A stretch of DNA of 64,000 nucleotides from Saccharibacillus deserti. GTDB lineage: Bacteria > Bacillota > Bacilli > Paenibacillales > Paenibacillaceae. The translations under genes were made by a program, and so were the position numbers. The stretch lies in contig NZ_JABJVN010000001.1 in the NCBI RefSeq assembly GCF_013618475.1, forward strand, positions 248,001-312,000, read 5' to 3'. The notes below the pieces were generated by a model. That model was not told where the DNA came from. It was given only the letters and a program-made list of their open reading frames with translations, and did not search any database. The stretch's first letter is position 1. Each line of letters begins with the position of its first letter. Shown one piece after another: positions 8,388-16,511 of the stretch.

Positions 8388-8843
8388 ATGGGCGTCATGA
8401 ACCGTTTTATGAATTTTCTCGGCCTGCAGGAAGAAGAAGAGATCGTGGAGCGTGAGAAAGTGACCGAGGCGGAAGACCCGGCGTACGACTCGGCCTCCAA
8501 TTACGAACCGCGTAAAAATGCAAAAGCAAACAACGTCGTCAGTATCCATGCGCAAAAAAGCGTGAAAGTGATTCTGGTAGAGCCGCGCACCTACGACGAT
8601 GCGCAGCAAATTGCGGATCATCTGCGTGCGCACCGTTCGGTTGTCGTCAATCTGCAGCAGGTCCGCCGCGACCATGCCAAGCGGATTATCGATTTCCTGG
8701 GCGGCACCGTCTATGCGATCAATGGCAACATTTCCAAAGTCGGCGGAGACATTTTCCTGTGTACGCCGGATACGGTTGAAGTCGAAGGCACCATTGCGGA
8801 CCTGATCCGCGAAGATCACGAATTCAATAATCAAATGAGGTGA
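8388..8843 (+). CDS. sepF: Cell division protein SepF
   Basis: FtsZ-binding membrane anchor that forms rings and shapes septum width. ATG at 8388 with AGAGGAGG at 8373-8380; 151 residues. An N-terminal amphipathic membrane helix (MNRFMNFLGL) is followed by an acidic linker and the globular domain beginning SVKVILVEPRTYDDAQ. This contains RRIIDFLGG-type sequence (AKRIIDFLGGTVYAINGNIS) and ends in GDIFLCTPDTVEVEG. Placement between ylmE and ylmG is the standard Firmicutes order. Confidence 0.96.
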   Translation: MGVMNRFMNFLGLQEEEEIVEREKVTEAEDPAYDSASNYEPRKNAKANNVVSIHAQKSVKVILVEPRTYDDAQQIADHLRAHRSVVVNLQQVRRDHAKRIIDFLGGTVYAINGNISKVGGDIFLCTPDTVEVEGTIADLIREDHEFNNQMR

Positions 8844-8850
8844 CAGCAGC

Positions 8851-9141
8851 TTGGTAGAATTTCTGATTCAGATTTATAACTTTATTCCGTTGCTTTTCCA
8901 GATTTATTCCTGGATCCTCATCATTTATATCCTGATGTCCTGGGTTCCGAACGTTCGCGAAAGCCAGGTCGGCGTCATTCTCGGCAAGATTGCGGAACCG
9001 TATCTTTCTATCTTCCGCCGCTTTATTCCGCCGATTGGCGGAATGCTCGATATCTCCCCGATCGTCGCTTTCTTCGTCCTCCAGTTCGTTCAGCGCGGCG
9101 TGATGTATCTGTTCCTGCTGCTAATCCAAGCGGTTATGTAA
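8851..9141 (+). CDS. ylmG: YggT family membrane protein (YlmG)
   Basis: Small integral membrane protein, 96 residues, TTG start at 8851 behind GAGGTGAC. It has two long hydrophobic helices (IYNFIPLLFQIYSWILIIYIL and IVAFFVLQFVQRGVMYLFLLLI) separated by the conserved EPYLSIFRRFIPPIGGMLDISP loop. The family is linked genetically to division and osmotic or membrane organisation; the molecular role is not established. Confidence 0.92.
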   Translation: MVEFLIQIYNFIPLLFQIYSWILIIYILMSWVPNVRESQVGVILGKIAEPYLSIFRRFIPPIGGMLDISPIVAFFVLQFVQRGVMYLFLLLIQAVM

Positions 9142-9172
9142 ACGGACAGGCTGAGTGGAAGGAGTCGAAGGC

Positions 9173-9955
9173 ATGACGAAAAAGCTGTACGAACACGTTC
9201 ATCCCGACGAACGCGAATTCGTCGACCGCGCCAATGAATGGCTGGAAGGGGCGGCCCGCTATCACGAAACGAAGCTGACCGACTTTCTCGATCCGCGCCA
9301 GCTTCAGATTTTGTCGATGCTGGCCGGCGGCGAGCCGGATGTCTCGATTCGCCTCGAAGGCGGCAGTCCGAACGCCGAACGCCGGCGGGCGCTTATTGCG
9401 CCCGATTACCGGGAGCTCGAAAACGAGGATATGAAGCTGACTGTGCTCTCCATTACGCCGGCGGACACCAAATTCACGGAACTCGGACATGGCGACTATA
9501 TGGGCTCGGTGCTGGGACTCGGTATGAAGCGTGCCAAGATCGGCGATATTCATCCGCGCGAAGACGGCTGCCACATTGTGGTCGCCGCCGAGATCGCGGA
9601 TTTTCTTAATCTGGAGCTGCGGCAGGTGCATCGGGTGAACGTATTTACCGAACTGCTGCCTGCCGCTTCGCTGTTGGCTTCGGAATCGCAATTGGCGGAA
9701 ATGGAACTAACGGTCGCGTCTCCTCGTCTCGACGGCATAGCCAGCGATGTCTACCGAATGAGCCGGGCGAAGATTCTGGCTCCGATTAAAGCGGGACGCT
9801 GCCGGGTAAACTGGAAAGTGGAGGAAGACCCCTCCAAAACGCTGCGCGAAGGAGATACCGTCTCGCTTCAGGGCTTTGGACGTTTCCGGGTGCTGGAGAT
9901 TGGCGATCTGACGAAAAAAGGCCGGTATCGGATCCGGGTCGGCAAATTCGTGTAG
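9173..9955 (+). CDS. ylmH: RNA-binding S4 domain protein YlmH
   Basis: 260 residues from ATG 9173 (AAGGAG at 9159-9164). The N-terminal two thirds form the YlmH domain (FLDPRQLQILSMLAG, GMKRAKIGDI). The C-terminal S4 domain spans about residues 185-250 (SPRLDGIASDVYRMSRAKILAPIKAGRCRVN is its core, split here from the loop that follows). YlmH of Bacillus is known to rescue stalled ribosome-nascent chain complexes. The gene sits between ylmG and divIVA as in most Firmicutes. The next 167 bases (9956-10122) hold no gene I can see. Confidence 0.93.
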   Translation: MTKKLYEHVHPDEREFVDRANEWLEGAARYHETKLTDFLDPRQLQILSMLAGGEPDVSIRLEGGSPNAERRRALIAPDYRELENEDMKLTVLSITPADTKFTELGHGDYMGSVLGLGMKRAKIGDIHPREDGCHIVVAAEIADFLNLELRQVHRVNVFTELLPAASLLASESQLAEMELTVASPRLDGIASDVYRMSRAKILAPIKAGRCRVNWKVEEDPSKTLREGDTVSLQGFGRFRVLEIGDLTKKGRYRIRVGKFV

Positions 9956-10122
9956 AATTTGTGTAGAGCCGACAAGGTTTCTTGCAGGAGTTCACGTTTC
10001 GGCGTCGAAATTCCGATAAAACGAAAAGGGACTGCGGCAGGCGGTCCTCTGCACGAACCGGATACAGCCGGCCGTTCGCCGAGGGGTTGGCGGCGTGCTC
10101 AATACACTTGGAGGTGCACAAC

Positions 10123-10653
10123 ATGGCATTAACACCGCTGGATATACATAACAAAGAATTCAGCCGGCGTCTTCGCGGATACGATGAGGATGAAGTCAAC
10201 GAGTTTCTGGATCAGGTCATCAAAGATTACGAAAGCGTCATTCGCGAGAACAAAGATCTTCTGCACCGCATGACCTCGATGGAAGAGCGTCTGAACCATT
10301 TCATGAATCTGGAAGACACGCTGAGCAAGACGATCATCGTGGCCCAGGAAGCGGCGGACGAAGTGCGCGGCAATGCCAAGAAGGAAGCGCAGCTGATCGT
10401 AAAAGAAGCGGAAAAAAACGCCGATCGCATTATCAACGAATCGTTGGTCAAATCGCGCAAAGTCGCCGTGGAGATGGAAGAACTCAAAAAGCAGGCTTCC
10501 ATCTACCGGACCCGTTTCCGGACACTGATCGAAGCGCAGCTTGAACTGCTTGCCCAGGACGGTTGGGACGCACTGGACCGCCAGAGCCGCGAGCTTGACC
10601 GCGAGATGGAGCAGGCCCAGGCCGAGCGCCGCCGGACAAGCGAATCGTACTGA
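10123..10653 (+). CDS. divIVA: Cell division/polarity protein DivIVA
   Basis: Curvature-sensing coiled-coil scaffold at septa and poles. Start ATG 10123 behind GGAGGTG at 10110-10116; 176 residues. The lipid-binding N-terminal domain has the signature LTPLDIHNKEFSRRLRGYD and DEVNEFLDQVIKDY, followed by a long coiled coil (residues about 45-140) rich in E, K and A. No terminator follows; the ileS promoter lies 33 bases after the stop. Confidence 0.96.
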   Translation: MALTPLDIHNKEFSRRLRGYDEDEVNEFLDQVIKDYESVIRENKDLLHRMTSMEERLNHFMNLEDTLSKTIIVAQEAADEVRGNAKKEAQLIVKEAEKNADRIINESLVKSRKVAVEMEELKKQASIYRTRFRTLIEAQLELLAQDGWDALDRQSRELDREMEQAQAERRRTSESY

Positions 10654-10686
10654 GTTTTGCGAGCCGTCGGAGACGCGCGTCAGCTA

Positions 10687-10715
10687 TTGACAACGTTCGC
10701 CGATAGCGCTATAAA
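10687..10715 (+). promoter_or_regulatory. Sigma-A promoter of the T-box-ileS transcript
   Basis: Consensus TTGACA at 10687-10692, a 17-base spacer and TATAAA at 10710-10715. Transcription should begin near 10722, at the base of a small hairpin (AACGCCG 10721-10727 with CGGCGTT 10731-10737). Confidence 0.85.
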
Positions 10716-10721
10716 TAAAGA

Positions 10722-11120
10722 ACGCCGCTGCGGCGTTCAAGACGCAGTATCCCGATTCAATCCATAATCATGACTCAAATTCAACGATGGGAACAGTACG
10801 TGATGCCATTCGTTCTCCAGAGAGCCGGGCCTTCAAGAGCTGCAAGCCGGTGTACGAAGCATTGACCGAAGATCGTCCCGGAGAAGTACGCCCGAATCCT
10901 TTGGCCTATTGTACGGCGGAAGAGAGTAGGCCGTATCGGATGCCGACCGTTACAGCGGCCCCGCGTTATTGGACGCGGAAGACAAGGTGTCGCTCTGCTG
11001 CGCGATGCCCGAAAAGCGGCGTGCTCCGGCGTTTTTCGGACAGACTGTGCAGTCAGGCGAAACAAGGGTGGTAACGCGAGCAGGCCTCGTCCCTTTACGG
11101 GGGCGGGGTTTTATTTGTTT
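10722..11120 (+). promoter_or_regulatory. T-box riboswitch leader, isoleucine type
   Basis: The leader reads uncharged tRNA-Ile and controls ileS by attenuation. Seen: the AG-rich Stem I bulge (CCAGAGAGCCGG near 10815), a likely specifier codon ATC at 10872-10874 (GAAGATCGTCCCGG), and the T-box sequence AAGGGTGGTAACGCG at 11064-11078, whose GGTA-type bulge pairs with the tRNA acceptor end. A terminator hairpin follows at 11085-11108 with a T-rich tail. The specifier fits the downstream gene. The 5' boundary is set from the promoter. Confidence 0.9.
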
Positions 11121-11181
11121 TTAAGACCCTTTATGTGATTTTTACGAGCATTCATTCCCTATACAGAAGGAGCCGACAGAC

Positions 11182-14100
11182 ATGCAAAGAGTCGATGTGA
11201 AAGAAAAAGCGCGTGCGCGCGACCTGCGGGTATTGAACCGTTGGAATGAAGAGAATACGTTCAAGCATTCGATCGAAAACCGCGAAGGCAAGCCGAACTT
11301 TGTCTTCTACGAAGGACCGCCGACCGCAAACGGGGTTCCGCATATCGGACACGTGCTGGGGCGCGTTATCAAGGACTTCGTCGGCCGCTACCAGACGATG
11401 AAGGGCTTCCATGTCGTCCGCAAAGCGGGCTGGGATACACATGGTCTGCCGGTCGAGCTGGGCGTGGAGAAGCAGCTTGGCATCTCGGGTAAACACGATA
11501 TCGAAGAATACGGCGTCGAGAAGTTTATCAAAAAGTGCAAAGAGAGCGTGTTTACGTACGAGAAGCAGTGGCGCGAGCTGACCGAAGCGATCGGATACTG
11601 GACGGATCTCGACAACCCGTATATCACGCTGGATAACAAATATATCGAAAGTGTCTGGAATCTGCTTGGCACGATCCACGATAAAGGCCTGCTGTACCGC
11701 GGACACCGCGTCAGCCCGTATTGTCCTTCGTGTCAGACGACGCTGAGCTCGCACGAAGTGGCGCAGGGCTACGAAGATGTCAAAGACCTGAGCGCGACCG
11801 CCAAGTTCAAGCTTGAGAGCGGCGAGTATGTTCTGGCCTGGACGACGACGCCGTGGACGCTGCCTTCGAACATCGCGCTGGCCGTCAATCCAGCGATGAC
11901 TTACGTCAAAGTGAAGCAGGAAGGCGAAGTGCTGATCTTGGCGAAAAACTTGACGGGCAGCGTGCTCAAAGGCGAGTACGAGACGCTGTCCGAACTGCCG
12001 GGTACGGAACTTGTCGGTTTGAGCTATGACGCGCCGTTCCATTACTTTACACCTGAAAAAGGACATCTGATCCTCGGCGCGGACTTCGTCACGGATGCGA
12101 GCGGTACGGGCGTGGTTCATTTGGCGCCGGCGCACGGCGAAGACGACTACCGGGTCTGCCGCGAGAATGGGATCAGCTTCATCAACCTGGTCGATTCGCA
12201 GGGCCGCTTCGTCGATGAAGTGACCGATTTTGCCGGACGTTTCGTCAAAGACGGCGAGACCGATATCGAGATCGTCAAAACGCTGTCCGAAAAAGGGCGC
12301 CTGTACAGCAAAGAAAAATACGAGCACAGCTATCCGTTCTGCTGGAGATGCCATACGCCGCTGCTGTATTATGCGACGGACAGCTGGTTTATCCGCACGA
12401 CGGCGGTCAAAGACAAACTGGTCGAGAACAACAAAGGCGTCAAATGGTATCCGGAACATGTACGCGACGGCCGTTTCGGCAAATTCCTCGACGATCTGAT
12501 CGACTGGAACATCAGCCGCAACCGCTACTGGGGCACGCCGCTCAACGTTTGGGTATGCGAAGAGACGGGCAAGGAATACGCGCCGAAAAGCATCGCCGAC
12601 CTGCGCGAGCGCGCCGTCGATTTCGTGCCGGAAGACATCGAGCTGCACAAGCCTTACGTGGACGCGATCAAGCTCAAGTCCCCGTTCGCCGAAGGCGCGG
12701 TCATGACCCGTACGTCCGAAGTGATCGACGTCTGGTTCGACAGCGGTTCGATGCCGTTTGCCCAACAGCATTATCCGTTCGAAAACGAAGAAGCGTTCAA
12801 AGCGCAGTACCCGGCCGACATGATCGTCGAAGGGATCGATCAGACGCGAGGCTGGTTCTACAGCCTGCTTGCGGTATCGACCATGATCACCGGCGAAGCG
12901 CCGTACAAATCCGTCATGGCGACGGGGCATATCCTGGACGAGAACGGGCAGAAGATGTCCAAGTCCAAAGGCAATGTCGTCGATCCGTGGGAAGTGCTCG
13001 AAGAATACGGCATGGACGCGTTCCGCTGGGTGATGCTGGCCGACAGCGCGCCGTGGAACACCAAGCGCTTTTCCAAAAGCGTCGTGGGCGAAGCCAAGTC
13101 CAAAGTCGTCGACACGATCGTCAACACGCATGCGTTCCTGACGCTGTACGCGGACATCGACGGTTTCGATCCGGCGGAGCATCCTTTTGCAGTACCGACC
13201 GGACGCCTGGATCGCTGGATTCTGTCCCGCCTGCACAGCCTGGTGGCGGCCGCGAACGAAGCGCTTGCCGATAACGACTTCCTGAGCGCCGCCAAAGGCA
13301 TCGAAGAATTCGTCGACGGCCTGAGCAACTGGTATATCCGCCGTTCGCGCGACCGGTTCTGGGGCAGCGGCCTGACGGACGACAAGCTCGACGCTTACCG
13401 GACGCTGACCGAAGTGCTCTCGACGCTTGCGCGCCTGATCGCTCCGTTCATGCCGGTACTGGCCGAAGACCTGTACGGCAACCTGGGCGGCCAAACAAGC
13501 GTACATCTGGCGGATTATCCGACGGCCGATGTTTCGCTGATCGACGAAGACCTGGAGCGCGATATGAAGACGTCGCAGCAGATCGTCGAACTGGCCCGCA
13601 ACGTGCGCAACGAGAACAGCCTCAAGACGCGCCAGCCTCTGTCCGAGCTGATCGTCTCGATGGACCGCGAGTTCGACCTGACGGATTACGCCGAGATCGT
13701 CAAGGACGAGATCAACGTGAAGCAGATCCGGATCGAGAGCGGGGACAGCGACTTCGTCGACTACACGCTCAAGCTGAACCTCAAAGTGGCGGGCAAAAAG
13801 TACGGCAAAAACGTCGGCTTCCTGCAAAACCACTTCAAAGGCATGACGGCGAAGGAAACGCGCGCGGTCGTGGACAGCGGACACTTCAACATCACGTCGC
13901 CTGAAGGCGAAGAACTGCAGGTAGCGGGCGAAGAACTGCTGATCGAGAAAAAAGCGAAAGAAGGATTCGCGTCCGCGTCCGGCTACGGCCTGACCGTAGC
14001 GCTGAATACCGACGTGACGCCGGAACTCGAACAGGAAGGCTGGGTCCGCGAGATCGTCCGGGCCGTGCAGGATACGCGCAAAAAGCTCGACCTCAAAGTC

Positions 14101-14274
14101 GAACAGCGAGTGGATCTGACGTTCGACGTCGACGCCGAACTGCAGGCCGCGCTTAAAGCGTTCGATTCCGTGCTGCGCGAGAACGTGCTCGTGGACGGCG
14201 TATCGTTCGGTTCGCAAGGCGATATGGAGAGAATGACGCTAGGCGGCAAAGAAGTCGGCATCAAGATTCACTGA
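11182..14274 (+). CDS. ileS: Isoleucyl-tRNA synthetase, type 2 (eukaryote-like)
   Basis: Class I aminoacyl-tRNA synthetase charging tRNA-Ile; 1030 residues, ATG 11182 behind AAGGAG. The HIGH motif lies in GPPTANGVPHIGHVLGR and the KMSKS motif in GQKMSKSKGNVVDP. Editing (CP1) domain motifs include WTTTPWTLPSN and GTGVVHLAPAHGEDDY. The TANGxPHIGH and KMSKSKGN forms, the length and the C-terminal extension match the IleRS2 class rather than the about 920-residue IleRS1 found at this locus in Bacillus subtilis. IleRS2 enzymes are as a rule poorly inhibited by mupirocin. The ylyA/dksA-like gene that often follows ileS is absent. Confidence 0.97.
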   Translation: MQRVDVKEKARARDLRVLNRWNEENTFKHSIENREGKPNFVFYEGPPTANGVPHIGHVLGRVIKDFVGRYQTMKGFHVVRKAGWDTHGLPVELGVEKQLGISGKHDIEEYGVEKFIKKCKESVFTYEKQWRELTEAIGYWTDLDNPYITLDNKYIESVWNLLGTIHDKGLLYRGHRVSPYCPSCQTTLSSHEVAQGYEDVKDLSATAKFKLESGEYVLAWTTTPWTLPSNIALAVNPAMTYVKVKQEGEVLILAKNLTGSVLKGEYETLSELPGTELVGLSYDAPFHYFTPEKGHLILGADFVTDASGTGVVHLAPAHGEDDYRVCRENGISFINLVDSQGRFVDEVTDFAGRFVKDGETDIEIVKTLSEKGRLYSKEKYEHSYPFCWRCHTPLLYYATDSWFIRTTAVKDKLVENNKGVKWYPEHVRDGRFGKFLDDLIDWNISRNRYWGTPLNVWVCEETGKEYAPKSIADLRERAVDFVPEDIELHKPYVDAIKLKSPFAEGAVMTRTSEVIDVWFDSGSMPFAQQHYPFENEEAFKAQYPADMIVEGIDQTRGWFYSLLAVSTMITGEAPYKSVMATGHILDENGQKMSKSKGNVVDPWEVLEEYGMDAFRWVMLADSAPWNTKRFSKSVVGEAKSKVVDTIVNTHAFLTLYADIDGFDPAEHPFAVPTGRLDRWILSRLHSLVAAANEALADNDFLSAAKGIEEFVDGLSNWYIRRSRDRFWGSGLTDDKLDAYRTLTEVLSTLARLIAPFMPVLAEDLYGNLGGQTSVHLADYPTADVSLIDEDLERDMKTSQQIVELARNVRNENSLKTRQPLSELIVSMDREFDLTDYAEIVKDEINVKQIRIESGDSDFVDYTLKLNLKVAGKKYGKNVGFLQNHFKGMTAKETRAVVDSGHFNITSPEGEELQVAGEELLIEKKAKEGFASASGYGLTVALNTDVTPELEQEGWVREIVRAVQDTRKKLDLKVEQRVDLTFDVDAELQAALKAFDSVLRENVLVDGVSFGSQGDMERMTLGGKEVGIKIH

Positions 14275-14319
14275 GACTGACGCAAACCGCTCGCCGCCAG
14301 ACGTTTGTAAAGACTGCGG

Positions 14320-14372
14320 AAGGCCCCCGCGGACACCGTCCTTGTCGACGGTCGACCGCGGGGCCTTGTTCT
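14320..14372 (+). terminator. Terminator after ileS
   Basis: Long hairpin: AGGCCCCCGCGG...CACCGTC (14321-14340) pairs with GACGGT...CCGCGGGGCCTT (14347-14367), followed by the modest T-rich GTTCT. The rest of the 302-base ileS-lspA gap shows only the lspA promoter. Confidence 0.7.
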
Positions 14373-14498
14373 GCCCGGCTCCTGCGAAGGAATGGAAAGG
14401 TGTTCGACCGGGAATTTCGGCATGGGGTCCGCAGCCCCAACCGCCGGTACATACAAAGCGGCTTCCGGCCCGTGCGATAGACGCTTTCTTCGGCGCTG

Positions 14499-14507
14499 TG
14501 CTACAAT
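14499..14507 (+). promoter_or_regulatory. Extended -10 promoter for lspA
   Basis: TGCTACAAT at 14499-14507 is an extended -10 (TGn-TACAAT); the -35 region 17 bases upstream is weak. It lies after the ileS terminator and 70 bases before lspA. Confidence 0.4.
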
Positions 14508-14576
14508 AGACGGGCCGGAAAGGAAGCTTTTGTCGTCCGCCGGTCCCAACTTGAAGGTATGAGGTGACGGATTAAC

Positions 14577-15083
14577 GTGATTTATTATGTGATCGCGCTT
14601 GTAGCTTTTCTGATCGACCAAGGTACTAAATATTTGGTAGCTACGCGTATGGAGATTAAAGAGCAAATTCCGATTATAGGCGACTTCTTTATCCTGACTT
14701 CGCACCGGAACAAAGGCGCTGCGTTTGGCATTCTGCAGGAGCAGCAGTGGTTCTTTATCATTGTGACGCTTGTGGTCGTTGCCGGTATTGTCTGGTATCT
14801 CCAGCGTGTCAAACATGCCAAGGGTTCGGCGCGTCTGCTGCCTGTCGCACTCAGCCTTGTACTCGGCGGCGCACTCGGCAACTTCCTGGACCGTCTTCGC
14901 ATGGGCGAAGTCGTGGATTTTTTCCTGTTCAACTTCGGCAGTTACAGCTTCCCGATCTTCAATGTTGCGGATGCCTGCATCGTGGTCGGCGTTGCCCTCA
15001 TCATTATCGACACCCTGCTCGACGCCAAACGCCCGAACGAAACGCAGTCTACGGACAAGCTTGAAGAACGTACGGAGGAATAA
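14577..15083 (+). CDS. lspA: Lipoprotein signal peptidase II
   Basis: Membrane aspartic protease that cleaves the signal peptide of diacylated prolipoproteins. GTG start 14577 with GAGGTGA upstream; 168 residues and four membrane helices. The two catalytic aspartates are in GGALGNFLDRLRMGEVVDF and FPIFNVADACI; the N-terminal DQGTKYLV motif is also present. The short acidic C-terminal tail is unremarkable. It is coupled to rluD, which starts 3 bases after its stop. Confidence 0.96.
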   Translation: MIYYVIALVAFLIDQGTKYLVATRMEIKEQIPIIGDFFILTSHRNKGAAFGILQEQQWFFIIVTLVVVAGIVWYLQRVKHAKGSARLLPVALSLVLGGALGNFLDRLRMGEVVDFFLFNFGSYSFPIFNVADACIVVGVALIIIDTLLDAKRPNETQSTDKLEERTEE

Positions 15084-15085
15084 AC

Positions 15086-16057
15086 ATGGATAACAAGCAA
15101 TCTGCGGATCTTTCCGCTTCGGCGGAAGAAAACGCGCCGGAAGAAGAAAGTCTGCAATGGAACGTATCTGCAGAATCTCAAAAGCAGCGCCTCGACAAAT
15201 ACGTCACCGAAGCGATGGGCGACGAAGTTTCCCGTTCGCAGATCCAGCTCTGGATCGATCAGGGGCATGTAACCGTCAATGGGAAAACCGCCAAAGCCAA
15301 CCACAAGCTTACGGAAGGCGAAACCGTTGAAGTTCGTATTCCGGCTCCCGAGTCCGTCGATATCGTGCCGGAAGACATTCCGCTCGAAGTCGTGTACGAG
15401 GACTCCGATGTGATCGTCGTAAACAAACCTCGCGGCATGGTTGTGCATCCTGCGGTCGGCCATTCGTCGGGTACGCTGGTGAATGCCTTGATGTTCCACT
15501 GCAAAGACCTGTCGGGCATCAACGGGGAAGTTCGTCCCGGTATCGTACACCGTATCGACAAAGATACCAGCGGCCTGCTGATGGCCGCCAAGAACGACAA
15601 AGCCCATACTTCCTTGGCCGACCAGCTCAAAGAACACTCGGTCAGCCGGATTTACCGGGCTTTGGTTCACGGCAACATCGGGCACGATCACGGTACGGTC
15701 GACGCCAATCTGGCCCGCGACCCGCATGACCGCAAAATGTTCACCGTCGTCTCAAGCGGCGGGAAGCATGCGATCACGCATTTCAACGTGATGGAACGCT
15801 TCGGCGATTACACGCTGCTCGAGCTGAAACTCGAAACCGGGCGCACCCATCAGATCCGTGCGCATATGAAGTTTATCGGTCATCCTCTCGTAGGGGATCC
15901 GATGTACGGCCGCACCGGCGGTTTGAAGCTGCAGGGCCAGGCCCTGCATGCGGCATCGCTCGGTTTCACGCATCCGGCGTCGGGAGAACGGCTTGAATTC
16001 TCCGCTCCGATTCCCGCGGACCTCGAAGAGCTTCTGACCCATCTGCGCAGCCGCTGA
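15086..16057 (+). CDS. rluD: 23S rRNA pseudouridine synthase, RluD family (YlyB)
   Basis: Makes pseudouridines in large-subunit rRNA. 323 residues. The N-terminal S4 domain (about residues 30-80, KQRLDKYVTEA to GHVTVNGKTAKANHKL) precedes the catalytic domain. The active-site aspartate is in VHRIDKDTSGLL, and the typical RTHQIRAHMKFIGHPLVGDPMYG stretch lies toward the end (shown here in two pieces: RTHQIRAHMKF and GHPLVGDPMYG). The acidic first 25 residues are an extra tail. The lspA-rluD pair precedes pyrR in many Firmicutes; here 4.4 kb separates them. Confidence 0.94.
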   Translation: MDNKQSADLSASAEENAPEEESLQWNVSAESQKQRLDKYVTEAMGDEVSRSQIQLWIDQGHVTVNGKTAKANHKLTEGETVEVRIPAPESVDIVPEDIPLEVVYEDSDVIVVNKPRGMVVHPAVGHSSGTLVNALMFHCKDLSGINGEVRPGIVHRIDKDTSGLLMAAKNDKAHTSLADQLKEHSVSRIYRALVHGNIGHDHGTVDANLARDPHDRKMFTVVSSGGKHAITHFNVMERFGDYTLLELKLETGRTHQIRAHMKFIGHPLVGDPMYGRTGGLKLQGQALHAASLGFTHPASGERLEFSAPIPADLEELLTHLRSR

Positions 16058-16190
16058 GCCTTGTCTTTACGCTCTTGGCGATTCGCGAAGCGGAGCCCCG
16101 TCTGCGGCTCTTGGCGCACCGCGGAGCCCGTCTCTTGCTCTGCCGTTTGCCTCTGAATCAGGCGAACCCAAGGGCAAGGCCCACCCAATG

Positions 16191-16222
16191 CTTGCCCTGC
16201 ACAAAGAGGGCAAGTATTTTTT
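16191..16222 (+). terminator. Terminator after rluD
   Basis: CTTGCCCT (16191-16198) pairs with AGGGCAAG (16207-16214), followed by TATTTTTT. Confidence 0.85.
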
Positions 16223-16250
16223 CGCCTTTCCGTCCTACCCTGCGCGGGTA

Positions 16251-16398
16251 GCAGCGGAGGGATGGAAGGAGCCGTAGGAAGCGAAGCGTTCGCCTTTGTC
16301 ATCCGGTTTTCTACCACTCGTAAAGGTTCTACTTCAATCGGAGAAAACCGGAATGGCAACAGCGATCCGCAGGCCCTTCCATCCCGAAGCGTCTCCCA
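16251..16398 (+). repeat. Structured intergenic element, copy 1 (upstream of dapL)
   Basis: Two nested helices. The outer one, GGGATGGAAGG (16259-16269) with CCTTCCATCCC (16375-16385), is perfect. The inner one, CCGGTTTTCT (16303-16312) with AGAAAACCGG (16342-16351), is also perfect. Conserved unpaired blocks shared with copy 2 at 23473-23613 are AGCGTTCGC-TTTG (16285-16298), TTCAATCGGA before the inner 3' arm, a GCGATC block, and AGCGTCTCCCA (16388-16398). In copy 2 the outer arms are different bases that still pair. No protein is likely, although frames across it are open. It ends 113 bases before dapL. Confidence 0.65.
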
Positions 16399-16511
16399 AC
16401 CGCCTCCCTGCGCAAAAACACCAATTTTCCGCCACATAATCCATGTTCCCCAAGCCGCGATTGAGGCATCATGGAACTTAGATCATACTGTCCAAGGAGC
16501 TGAACTTAACC

